Notes under the pieces: model-generated
The model's database searches: none
Told to the model about the DNA's origin: nothing
Seen by the model: only the letters and a program-made list of their open reading frames with translations
Origin: Caldilineaceae bacterium
GTDB lineage: Bacteria > Chloroflexota > Anaerolineae > Caldilineales > Caldilineaceae
Direction of reading: 5' to 3'
Length of the DNA: 36,522 nucleotides
NCBI GenBank assembly: GCA_019455155.1
Contig: JACFMY010000001.1
Span: 1 to 36,522, forward strand
Shown: one piece after another, positions 24,901 through 32,829 of the stretch
Layout: each line of letters opens with the position of its first letter
Numbering within the stretch: the stretch's first letter is position 1
Translations under genes and position numbers: made by a program

Positions 24901-27423
24901 ATGAAGCGTCCCTTACAGCGTCCCATCTGGGGCCTGGTGATGCTCATACCCGCGCTGGCGGCCACAATAGTGGCCGCGTGCCAGCCGGTTAGTCCGGCCA
25001 TGCGCAACGAGAACGCTCCATCCGTGGTCGCCGAGCAGCGACCAGGCGCTGTCTGGCAGCGTATCAAGACCAAGGGCGAGCTCGTTGTCGGCACGTCAGC
25101 GGATTACCCACCGTTTGAGTATTATAACGAGAGCTACCAGCTCGACGGCTTCGATCTGGCGCTTATGCGCGCCATTGGCGAAAAACTGGGGCTCAAGATC
25201 GTGGTGCGTGACATGGCTTTTGATGGCCTGAGCAGTGCGCTCGAGTTGGACCAGATTGATATGGCCATCGCTGCCATCACCCGAACGCCTGAGCGGTCCC
25301 AACTAGTTGATTTCAGCGACACCTATTTTGTTTCCGTAGAAGGGTATCTGGCCGCGGCTGGGTCACCGCTCTCTGTCACAACCCTCGCCGATCTCCAGGG
25401 ATCGCGTGTAGGTGTGCAGCGAGGCTCCATCTACGAAGCGTGGCTACGGAAGAATCTTGTCGATGCAGGGATCATTCCCAGGGAAAATCTGATTCTGTAC
25501 AATGCCGTCGACGGCGCGGTAGCCGATCTGGGCGCCGCTCGCATCGACGTGGTTGTGTTGGATCTGTTGGCGGCCGAAGCCTTTGCAGAGGATGACGCGG
25601 TGCAGTTAGCAGGTCAAGGTATCTACCCCCAATCCTATGCCATAGCTGTGCGCAAAGGATCTGGCGAGCTCGTAGCCCAGCTGAACGAGACGCTGGCCGA
25701 GCTTCGGGCAGATGGAACATTGACCAGCCTGGCTACGAGCTTCTTGGGGCTAGATAGCGTCGCAGCCGAGGTTCCTGCCAGCCAAGCGCCGGAGCTTGCC
25801 AGCAGCCTGGCGGCCGCGCACGTGGGCTGCAGCGACGGCATGGCCTGGGAGAGCGATCTCTCCCTGGACGACCAGAACATGGCAGCGCCGCCTGTCATGT
25901 TTCCTGGCCAACCCTTTGCCAAGAGCTGGCGCATTCGCAATTCAGGCACCTGCACATGGGATAGCACCTATTCCCTGGCCTTTGCCCGCGGCAACGCACC
26001 GGGCGCCAGTATGAGCGGCGCCGCCGTTCCTATCGATGATACCGTTGCACCGGGTGAGAGCTATGACGTCACTGCCAGCCTGGTGGCGCCGCTGTTGCCA
26101 GGCACCTACCAGGGCTTCTGGTATCTCAGCAACGCTGACGGCGCCCCCTTCGGCGAAACCTTGCGAGTGGGTATCCAGGTAGCGGCGGTGCCCACGCCGA
26201 CACCGGCGCCTACCCAAACCCCGGTGCCTGGCATGGTCTTCTACGCTGACAGTACGGCCGTCCAGAAGGGCCAGCCGGTCACTTTCTACTGGAGAGTAGA
26301 TAGCAGTGACGCGCGCTTCTTCTATGAAGATGGCCAGGAGTGGCAAAGCAACCCGGTGAGCGCAGACGGCAGCCGCACGGTCTATCCCGACCACTCCACC
26401 GTCTATCACCTGCGCGTCAGCCACGGCGACGGCACGACCAGCACGCGTTCCATCACGGTCAACGTCGAGCAGGCGGCTGGGGCACCACAGATCGACCACT
26501 TCGCGGTTGTGCCCAGCGGCCAAATCCCGGCTGGCACCTGTGTGGATCTCTCCTGGCAGGTGCATGGCGATCTTACGGCCATTACGGTTAGCCGCAATGA
26601 CACAGTGCTGTGGGATGGTTCCGCGGTGGAGGGTACCTTTCAGGAGTGCCCGGAGGAACAGGGCGAATATACCTATACCATTGTGGCTACCGGGCCTGGT
26701 GGCCAGGACACCAATGCTGCCCACGTTAGCGTGGCCGGCGCTATCCAGCAGAAGGCCGCGGCCGGGCCAAAACTCATCGACGCGTTTGCAGTGACACCTG
26801 CGGAGATCGCTGTCAACGGCTGCGTCACAATCGCCTGGAACGTGGGCGGCGCCGCCGAGCACATTCGCCTATTACGCAACGATCTCACGGTGCTCGATGG
26901 CGCGCCCAAGACGGGCACCGGCAGCAACTGCCTGACCGAGGCCGGCACCTTCACCTATCGTCTGGAAGTCACCGGCGGCGCGGGCGATCAGGACGCGGCA
27001 GAGGTCGCGGTGACTGTGGCTCTACCCACGCCGACACCCCTGCCGGCAGGTGGCCTCGCCATCGACGCGGCTCTGGCTGCAAAAAGCTGGCTCCTGACAT
27101 CTTATTATGACGGTGCCGGCAACCTGATCTCGCCAGTGGCTGGCTCCCAGATCACGGCCAGCTTTGGCGGCGACGGCAGTCTGACTGGCGTTGCCGGCTG
27201 CAACAATTACCGGAGCCCCTATCACGCAGCCGGCGGCACCATTACCATCGGAACAGCCGCTACCACGCGCAAATTCTGCGCCACGCCCGCGGGTATCATG
27301 GACCAGGAAGCGGCATACCTGCTCCTATTGATAACAGCGACCAACTATACTGTAAGCGATAATGAGCTAACTCTCAGTGACGGCGGGGGGCAGACCATTG
27401 CAGTCTACGTCGCTGGCGAGTAG
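24901..27423 (+). CDS. Chimeric lipoprotein: solute-binding domain, NBR1-like, Ig-like repeats, META
   Basis: This 840-aa protein starts at ATG 24901 after AAAGGA; the longer frame from 24826 has no ribosome-binding site. The lipobox is 'IVAAC' followed by QPV. Residues ~57-285 form a family 3 solute-binding domain ('ELVVGTSADYPPFEYYN', 'GFDLALMRAIGEKLGL', 'DMAIAAITRTPERSQLVDFS'), typical of amino-acid uptake. Residues ~309-430 resemble an NBR1-type Ig domain ('FAKSWRIRNSGTCTWDSTY', 'APLLPGTYQGFWYLS'). A PTPTPAP linker follows, then three Ig-like repeats (~447-706), a second PTPTP linker and a C-terminal META domain (~725-840: 'GVAGCNNYRSPY'). No permease or ATPase is adjacent. Probably a surface receptor or cell-wall-associated binder. 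Confidence 0.88.
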   Translation: MKRPLQRPIWGLVMLIPALAATIVAACQPVSPAMRNENAPSVVAEQRPGAVWQRIKTKGELVVGTSADYPPFEYYNESYQLDGFDLALMRAIGEKLGLKIVVRDMAFDGLSSALELDQIDMAIAAITRTPERSQLVDFSDTYFVSVEGYLAAAGSPLSVTTLADLQGSRVGVQRGSIYEAWLRKNLVDAGIIPRENLILYNAVDGAVADLGAARIDVVVLDLLAAEAFAEDDAVQLAGQGIYPQSYAIAVRKGSGELVAQLNETLAELRADGTLTSLATSFLGLDSVAAEVPASQAPELASSLAAAHVGCSDGMAWESDLSLDDQNMAAPPVMFPGQPFAKSWRIRNSGTCTWDSTYSLAFARGNAPGASMSGAAVPIDDTVAPGESYDVTASLVAPLLPGTYQGFWYLSNADGAPFGETLRVGIQVAAVPTPTPAPTQTPVPGMVFYADSTAVQKGQPVTFYWRVDSSDARFFYEDGQEWQSNPVSADGSRTVYPDHSTVYHLRVSHGDGTTSTRSITVNVEQAAGAPQIDHFAVVPSGQIPAGTCVDLSWQVHGDLTAITVSRNDTVLWDGSAVEGTFQECPEEQGEYTYTIVATGPGGQDTNAAHVSVAGAIQQKAAAGPKLIDAFAVTPAEIAVNGCVTIAWNVGGAAEHIRLLRNDLTVLDGAPKTGTGSNCLTEAGTFTYRLEVTGGAGDQDAAEVAVTVALPTPTPLPAGGLAIDAALAAKSWLLTSYYDGAGNLISPVAGSQITASFGGDGSLTGVAGCNNYRSPYHAAGGTITIGTAATTRKFCATPAGIMDQEAAYLLLLITATNYTVSDNELTLSDGGGQTIAVYVAGE

Positions 27424-27584
27424 ACAGGCTGGTGCCATGCGTGAACAACGGTGCCGGCATAAGAAACCGTTCCAACCCCTGTTCCATTGATCCGGCGTAT
27501 CAGATCACCCGTACAGCCGGATCTAGTCCTGCGTAACTAAGCTGTTACCAGCATTCTTTACAAACGCCATAAGGAGTTTCCACC

Positions 27585-29207
27585 ATGACTTCGAAGCCGT
27601 ATTCCATCCTCTTGCTGTTGGCATTCGTGGCGCTGCTGGTTAGCGCCTGTGCTGCGCCCGTTGCGCCGGTAAGCGAGAGCGCAGCCGGCGAGCCTGTGCC
27701 AGCGACCGCGCCCGCTGAGGAAGCGCCGGTTAATGTCGTCTATGATCTGCCGGATCTCGGCGGGCGTGCGGTGGCCGCGGCCGTGGCCAACGACTACACG
27801 CCGCTGCAGTTCATCGACCCTGTCACCGGTGCGGCCGTGGGTTGGGAGTATGACGCAGTGGCCGAGATCTGCCGCCGGCTCAACTGCGTGGTCGAATGGA
27901 ACACCACCTCCTGGGACGCCATGATCCCGGCCATCGCCGCTGGCCAGTATGATGTGGGCATGGACGGCATCACCATCACCGAGGACCGCGCCCAGCAGGT
28001 CGATTTCTCGGCGCCCTACATGACCTCCGAGCAATTCATGCTCGTACGCGTCGACGATGACCGCTTCACCACGCCCACCGAGTTCGCGGCTGATGAGGCC
28101 TTGCTTGTGGGCGCCCAGCCCGGCACGACCGGCTTCTACACCGCTGTCTACGACATCCTCGACGGCGACGAGGCTAACCCGCGCATCAAGCTCTTTGACA
28201 ACTTCGGCGCCTCCGTCCAGGCCCTCATCACCGGCGACGTAGACATGGTCCTCGTCGATGCCGCCTCCGGCCGTGGCTACATCGGCGCCAACCCGGAAAA
28301 ACTCAAGATCGTCGGCGACGCCATCAAGTCCGAAGACTTCGGCTTCATCTACCAGAAGGGCTCTGACCTCGTCGAACCCTTCAACGCCGCCATCGACTCC
28401 ATGCAACAGGATGGCTATCTCGACTATCTCAACACCCGGTGGTTCTTCCTGAGCGATCCAAATGCTGAGGACCTGTACGACATGCTGCCGGATCTCGGCG
28501 GGCGTGCGGTGGCCGCGGCCGTGGCCAACGACTACACGCCGCTGCAGTTCATCGACCCTGTCACCGGTGCGGCCGTGGGTTGGGAGTATGACGCAGTGGC
28601 CGAGATCTGCCGCCGGCTCAACTGCGTGGTCGAATGGAACACCACCTCCTGGGACGCCATGATCCCGGCCATCGCCGCTGGCCAGTATGATGTGGGCATG
28701 GACGGCATCACCATCACCGAGGACCGCGCCCAGCAGGTCGATTTCTCGGCGCCCTACATGACCTCCGAGCAATTCATGCTCGTACGCGTCGACGATGACC
28801 GCTTCACCACGCCCACCGAGTTCGCGGCTGATGAGGCCTTGCTTGTGGGCGCCCAGCCCGGCACGACCGGCTTCTACACCGCTGTCTACGACATCCTCGA
28901 CGGCGACGAGGCTAACCCGCGCATCAAGCTCTTTGACAACTTCGGCGCCTCCGTCCAGGCCCTCATCACCGGCGACGTAGACATGGTCCTCGTCGATGCC
29001 GCCTCCGGCCGTGGCTACATCGGCGCCAACCCGGAAAAACTCAAGATCGTCGGCGACGCCATCAAGTCCGAAGACTTCGGCTTCATCTACCAGAAGGGCT
29101 CTGACCTCGTCGAACCCTTCAACGCCGCCATCGACTCCATGCAACAGGATGGGTACACGAACTACCTGAATACGAAATGGTTCTTCTTGTACGACCCGAA
29201 CCGGTAG
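27585..29207 (+). CDS. Solute-binding lipoprotein with two identical tandem domains
   Basis: This 540-aa protein begins at ATG 27585, with AAGGAG eight bases upstream. The lipobox is 'LLVSAC' followed by AAP. After a Pro/Ala/Glu-rich linker come two family 3 solute-binding domains of ~223 residues each. Each has 'LQFIDPVTGAAVGWEYDAVA', 'DVGMDGITITEDRAQQVDFS', 'PYMTSEQFMLVRVDD' and 'DMVLVDAASGRGYIG'. The two domains are identical in amino-acid sequence. Only the closing segments differ ('DYLNTRWFFLSDPN' against 'NYLNTKWFFLYDPN'). The likely ligand is an amino acid or similar small polar molecule, captured outside the membrane. No ABC permease or ATPase gene is next to it. The long minus-strand frame over the same bases is a shadow. 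Confidence 0.92.
   Translation: MTSKPYSILLLLAFVALLVSACAAPVAPVSESAAGEPVPATAPAEEAPVNVVYDLPDLGGRAVAAAVANDYTPLQFIDPVTGAAVGWEYDAVAEICRRLNCVVEWNTTSWDAMIPAIAAGQYDVGMDGITITEDRAQQVDFSAPYMTSEQFMLVRVDDDRFTTPTEFAADEALLVGAQPGTTGFYTAVYDILDGDEANPRIKLFDNFGASVQALITGDVDMVLVDAASGRGYIGANPEKLKIVGDAIKSEDFGFIYQKGSDLVEPFNAAIDSMQQDGYLDYLNTRWFFLSDPNAEDLYDMLPDLGGRAVAAAVANDYTPLQFIDPVTGAAVGWEYDAVAEICRRLNCVVEWNTTSWDAMIPAIAAGQYDVGMDGITITEDRAQQVDFSAPYMTSEQFMLVRVDDDRFTTPTEFAADEALLVGAQPGTTGFYTAVYDILDGDEANPRIKLFDNFGASVQALITGDVDMVLVDAASGRGYIGANPEKLKIVGDAIKSEDFGFIYQKGSDLVEPFNAAIDSMQQDGYTNYLNTKWFFLYDPNR
27747..28414 (+). repeat. 668-bp direct repeat, copy 1
   Basis: This begins CTGCCGGATCTCGG and ends ...CAACAGGATGG. The same sequence recurs exactly 738 bp downstream, with no difference found by eye. 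It encodes almost the whole first solute-binding domain. Confidence 0.93.
28485..29152 (+). repeat. 668-bp direct repeat, copy 2
   Basis: This is the second copy of the repeat at 27747-28414, in frame and separated from it by a 70-bp linker. Divergence begins abruptly at both ends: a T/G difference just before the left end and a C/G difference right after the last GG. Confidence 0.93.
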
Positions 29208-29271
29208 CAAAGGTTGGTGGCTGGAACTCGTTGTGACAGAGAGGCATGCTACCCATGAAGGAGAAGAGTAA

Positions 29272-30468
29272 ATGAGTGAAACATATGTCGTTTCGGCCGT
29301 TCGCACGGCAATCGGGCGATTCGGCGGCTCGCTAAAGGACGTATCGCCCGTCGACCTGGGCGCCCACGTGATGAAGGCGGCCATTGAGCGCGCTGGCATT
29401 GAAGCCAAAGAGCTGGACATGTACATCTTTGGCAACATCCTCAAGCACGGGCACGGCCAATTGGTACCACGCCACGCCGCGCTCAAGGCAGGAATTCCCG
29501 CCGACGTGGACGGCTATGCGCTGGACATGCTCTGCTCCTCTGGGATGATGAGTGTCATGAACGCCGATACGGCCATTCGCGCTGGCGATGCGGACCTGAT
29601 CCTGGCCGGTGGAATTGAGTCCATGTCCCAGGCAGGCTTCATACTCAGCGCTCGAGCCCGGTGGGGTTACAAGCTCCTCATTGGTGGCGCAACCGAACAG
29701 CTACAGGACGCCATGATTATCGACGGCCTCACCGACCCCATAACAGGCGAGCTCATGGGGGAAGAGACGGACCGCCTCTGCGCGGAGCACAGGGTGACCC
29801 GTGAGGAGCTAGATGAAGTGGCCTATCTGTCGAACATACGGGCAGCCACGGCCACCCAGGCCGGCAAGCTGAAGGCGGAGATCGTTGCTTTCGAGGTGCA
29901 GGAGCGCAAGAAGACCGTCGCCTTTGACAAGGATGAAGGCGTACGTCCTGACACCACCATGGAAACGCTGGCGTCGCTGCGCCCGGCGTTCTCAAAGAGC
30001 GGCGTGCTGACAGCCGGCAACTCGAGCCAGATCTCTGACGGCGCGGCAGCCATGGTGCTCGCCAGCGAGAAGGCGGTCAAAGAATATGGACTCAAGCCGA
30101 TTGCCAAGATCACCGGCTCCGCTTGGGCTGGGGTGGAATCGTGGCGTTTTGTGGAGGGTCCTGTCCCGGCCATTCGCAAACTGCTGGCCAAGACCGGGAT
30201 GGCCGTCGATGATTTTGACCTGGTGGAGAACAACGAAGCCTTTTCACTGAACAACGTGCTCCTGCGACGCATCCTGGAGATCCCCTACGAGAAGATCAAC
30301 ATCCATGGCGGCGCCATTGCCATGGGCCATCCCATTGGCGCATCGGGCGCGCGCATTATGGTGACGCTGATCAACGCGCTGCGCGGGGAAGGCAAGGAAC
30401 GTGGCCTGGCCTCCCTCTGCCACGGCGTGGGTGGCGGCACGGCCATCGCCGTGGAGATAACGGACTAG
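29272..30468 (+). CDS. Acetyl-CoA acetyltransferase (thiolase)
   Basis: This 398-aa enzyme condenses two acetyl-CoA to acetoacetyl-CoA, or performs the reverse cleavage. The N-terminus 'VVSAVRTAIGRFGGSLKD' is typical. The catalytic residues are visible: nucleophile Cys88 in 'DMLCSSGMM', His353 in 'GGAIAMGHPIGASGAR', and the acid/base Cys383 in 'SLCHGVGGGTA'. 'VENNEAFSLNNV' corresponds to the usual NEAF motif. The Cys383 loop (CHGVGGG instead of the common CIGGGxG) is a variant, so chain-length preference is uncertain. AAGGAG precedes the ATG. It stands 64 bp after the solute-binding gene and ends at a strong terminator. No other beta-oxidation or polyhydroxybutyrate gene is nearby. Confidence 0.93.
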   Translation: MSETYVVSAVRTAIGRFGGSLKDVSPVDLGAHVMKAAIERAGIEAKELDMYIFGNILKHGHGQLVPRHAALKAGIPADVDGYALDMLCSSGMMSVMNADTAIRAGDADLILAGGIESMSQAGFILSARARWGYKLLIGGATEQLQDAMIIDGLTDPITGELMGEETDRLCAEHRVTREELDEVAYLSNIRAATATQAGKLKAEIVAFEVQERKKTVAFDKDEGVRPDTTMETLASLRPAFSKSGVLTAGNSSQISDGAAAMVLASEKAVKEYGLKPIAKITGSAWAGVESWRFVEGPVPAIRKLLAKTGMAVDDFDLVENNEAFSLNNVLLRRILEIPYEKINIHGGAIAMGHPIGASGARIMVTLINALRGEGKERGLASLCHGVGGGTAIAVEITD

Positions 30469-30505
30469 ACCCACGGCAAGCTCATCAGAGAAGGAAGACG
30501 AACCA

Positions 30506-30531
30506 AGGCGCCGGAGTCTGCTCCGGCGCCT
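30506..30531 (+). terminator. Intrinsic terminator after the thiolase gene
   Basis: AGGCGCCGGAG (30506-30516) pairs perfectly with CTCCGGCGCCT (30521-30531) around the four-base loop TCTG, followed by GTTTAAT. Very GC-rich 11-bp stem, 37 bp after the thiolase stop codon. Confidence 0.8.
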
Positions 30532-30649
30532 GTTTAATACAGGGCATTGTCGAGAATCTATACGCAGCCCGGGCGCAAGACGATGCACCCGCATCGCTTT
30601 GGCCGTTCTCTATCAGATTTACTTTCGTGCCAACGGCTAGATCGGGGGA

Positions 30650-31048
30650 CTACAACATCTTTACGACAACCTGCGCCTTGTTCCACAACTCTTCTAGCTT
30701 GTAGTAGCGGCGCATATCTTCGGTAAACAGATGGACGATCACGTCACCATAGTCGAGGACGGACCAGCCGCCACCATGGCCATCGAGACCGTCAGTACTT
30801 AACGGGCGCAGATCTTGCTGCAGCTTGAGCTTCTCAATGAGATCGTCTTCGATTGCGCGGGCCTGGCGTTCGTTGTCAACTGTGGCGACGATGAAGTAAT
30901 TGGCGAGGGTGGTGAGTTCGTGGACATCCAGCAACACGATATCGGCCGCCTGTTTGTCTTCCACAATGTCCACGATCCGGTGAGCAAGCGTCAAACTATC
31001 CAGATGAACCTCCTGTGGTGCAACTGCAAACATTATTGTCCCATACAT
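30650..31048 (-). CDS. rsfS: Ribosome silencing factor RsfS (Iojap family)
   Basis: This ~132-aa protein binds ribosomal protein uL14 and blocks joining of the subunits when nutrients are scarce. Family signatures are 'AHRIVDIVEDKQAADIVLLD', 'TTLANYFIVATVDNERQARA', 'GWSVLDYGDVIVHLFTEDMR' and 'YYKLEELW'. Length is normal. The first ATG (31048) lies almost on the predicted transcription start; the sixth codon ATG (31033) gives a short leader, so either could be used. Usually this gene neighbours nadD; here it lies downstream of the cofE/yqeB/ATPase group and may have its own promoter. Confidence 0.94.
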   Translation of the reverse strand: MYGTIMFAVAPQEVHLDSLTLAHRIVDIVEDKQAADIVLLDVHELTTLANYFIVATVDNERQARAIEDDLIEKLKLQQDLRPLSTDGLDGHGGGWSVLDYGDVIVHLFTEDMRRYYKLEELWNKAQVVVKML

Positions 31049-31052
31049 CTAT

Positions 31053-31058
31053 ATTATA
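31053..31058 (-). promoter_or_regulatory. -10-like TATAAT before rsfS
   Basis: The minus strand reads TATAAT at 31058-31053 within an AT-rich stretch that is rare in this window. No good -35 hexamer lies at the right distance. If real, transcription would begin about at the first ATG, giving a leaderless or very short-leader mRNA. Confidence 0.4.
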
Positions 31059-31142
31059 TAGATCAGTCTAGCATAGCAGATGTAATCACTCAAGCATCCC
31101 GGGGATATTTTACCAAATGCTAACAAGCGATATGCACGTAAC

Positions 31143-31910
31143 CTAGCGAAACACGTCCATTTCGGGCGGTCGCTGAATCGCGCGTGCCGGTGCGGGTGTC
31201 GCGGCAGGCATCCGGTATCCACGCACAATCACCACAGGCCGGCCCTCATCACTCTGCCCCATGAGCAAGCTGGCGGCAGCCGCCAACTCGTCGGCAATAC
31301 ACTCTTCACTGGAGACCAGCTCGTAGCCAAAGAGATCGCGCAGGCCCCGCTGATCCCACACGGGCGGCAGCCCCGCGCAGCCGATGGCGACGCCGACCGT
31401 GCCAATGCGCCAGGCGCGGCCGTGGCTGTCATTGATGATGACAGCTGGCAGCACGCCGGTCAACTCGCCTAGCCTGGCACGCAGCGCTTGGGCGCTGGCG
31501 TCCGCGTCCGCCGGCAACAGGGCCAGACAATCGCTTTCCACGCCAGCCTCGACGTTGCTACGATCGACCCCGGCATTGGCGCATACCCACCCGCTGCGCT
31601 GCTCCACGACCAAAAGCCCCCGGCGCATACGCACGATCTCGTTGCTGTCATCCAGGATAACTTGAACCACGCGCGGGTCCTTGCCGACAGTAGCCGCTAT
31701 CTCTTCAGCCCGTGCACTGGGTACGACATCGGCCACGCGCACCAGCCGGCCTTCCGACTTGCTCACAATCTTCTGGGCGACGACAACAATGTCACCAGGC
31801 TCCAGTGCCTCACCTGAAGCGGCAAGCGCGTCGACAATCAGCTGCGCCAGATCGTCACCCGGGACCACGTTGGGTAGGCCGGCTACGGCAAACAAGCGCA
31901 TGGATTTCAC
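31143..31910 (-). CDS. cofE: Coenzyme F420-0:L-glutamate ligase
   Basis: This ~255-aa enzyme adds glutamate residues to coenzyme F420-0 with GTP, a late step in making the deazaflavin cofactor F420. CofE signatures are 'PGDIVVVAQKIVSKSEGRLV' near the N-terminus, 'DDSNEIVRMRRGLLVVEQRS', 'VCANAGVDRSNV', and 'INDSHGRAWRIGTVGVAIGC' followed by 'LRDLFGYEL'. It corresponds to stand-alone archaeal-type CofE, not the longer FbiB fusion. The start is either GTG 31910, close to GAGGG, or the ATG three codons later. It implies that the organism makes F420. No other F420 gene is in the window. It follows yqeB after 49 bp on the same strand. Confidence 0.93.
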   Translation of the reverse strand: MKSMRLFAVAGLPNVVPGDDLAQLIVDALAASGEALEPGDIVVVAQKIVSKSEGRLVRVADVVPSARAEEIAATVGKDPRVVQVILDDSNEIVRMRRGLLVVEQRSGWVCANAGVDRSNVEAGVESDCLALLPADADASAQALRARLGELTGVLPAVIINDSHGRAWRIGTVGVAIGCAGLPPVWDQRGLRDLFGYELVSSEECIADELAAAASLLMGQSDEGRPVVIVRGYRMPAATPAPARAIQRPPEMDVFR

Positions 31911-31959
31911 TCATCCCTCGATTTCTAGATGGCAGAACGTGTGGAAGGCCAGCCGCCGC

Positions 31960-32814
31960 TCAGGCAAGCTCGCCCACGTTCCAATTCAGGTTCATTGCCT
32001 GCAACACCGCCTCCAACACTCCCCCGCCAATGGCCAGGGACTTGTCGGATACGGTATGGCAGTAGGTAGGATCCGCCCGGGGGTCCAGATCCCCAATCTT
32101 CATGTCCCGCGTGACTGGAACGAGCGGGTGGATGAGACCGCGCAGTAGCCCGTCAAACGGGGCCACGATGTTGGCTATAGCCAGACTGTCCGGGCCCGCC
32201 GTAGTCTGTATGGTGGCGACAACTGCACCTTCCGCTACGCGGTCGCCAATGGCATAGGCGCCTCTGACGTAGCCTGGCGCTGGCGCTCGCAGAACACGAG
32301 TCGCCCGTTTCCCGACTCCCGGTAGCTCGCCTGGTGTACCCGTGTCCGCCTCGGCGCAGCCTTGCCAGATCACCCGGCCCAGATTGTGCCCGCGGTTCGT
32401 CTCCACCACTGCGTGGCAATCCACACCGGCAGTGAAGCCCGGCCCCAACGCGACTACGAGCCGTGCATCGCTGCGCTGCGTACCCATGTTGCGCTTCGCC
32501 ATGATGGCGTCCACCACGACCATGGGGTGCAGTTGCTGCACCAGGGTCGCGGCTGGGTCCACAACCACCGCAATATCGCCGTCGCGCGTGATCGCGGCCG
32601 CGTCCGGTCCAGCGCAAAGGCGCCCCCGCACCTCTTCCACCATGCAGACCCCATCGAACACAGCCTGGGCAAAAGCGACGGTGCGTCGTACCGCCAGAGG
32701 CAGGGCAATCTCTGTCATAACGACCGGGAAGCCAGCACGGTGCAGACGAATCGCCACACCACTTGCCAGATCACCGGCGCCTTTTATCACCACCAGGGGA
32801 AACAATCCTGCCAT
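31960..32814 (-). CDS. yqeB: YqeB/EF2563-family molybdenum hydroxylase accessory protein
   Basis: This 284-aa protein starts 'LVVIKGAGDLASGVAIRLHR' with a dinucleotide-binding-like GAGDLASG loop, then 'VVMTEIALPLAVRRTVAFAQ', 'VVVDAIMAKRNMGT', 'LVVALGPGFTAGVDCHAVVE', and a barrel-sandwich-like C-terminal part 'RVLRAPAPGYVRG'. This family was named from clusters with selenium-dependent molybdenum hydroxylases. Its biochemical role is not settled, but it is thought to act in cofactor maturation. No xanthine-dehydrogenase-type hydroxylase is in the window, although a molybdenum formate dehydrogenase is 10 kb away. It begins 15 bp after the AAA-winged-helix gene, and 49 bp separate it from cofE, so these genes may share a transcript. 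Confidence 0.88.
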   Translation of the reverse strand: MAGLFPLVVIKGAGDLASGVAIRLHRAGFPVVMTEIALPLAVRRTVAFAQAVFDGVCMVEEVRGRLCAGPDAAAITRDGDIAVVVDPAATLVQQLHPMVVVDAIMAKRNMGTQRSDARLVVALGPGFTAGVDCHAVVETNRGHNLGRVIWQGCAEADTGTPGELPGVGKRATRVLRAPAPGYVRGAYAIGDRVAEGAVVATIQTTAGPDSLAIANIVAPFDGLLRGLIHPLVPVTRDMKIGDLDPRADPTYCHTVSDKSLAIGGGVLEAVLQAMNLNWNVGELA

Positions 32815-32829
32815 GACGAGGGTCTCAGC

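Noticed and set aside
27558-29486. 642-codon minus-strand frame over the solute-binding gene
   Set aside because: It mirrors the duplicated plus-strand domains, repeats with them, and has no family similarity. It is a shadow frame.
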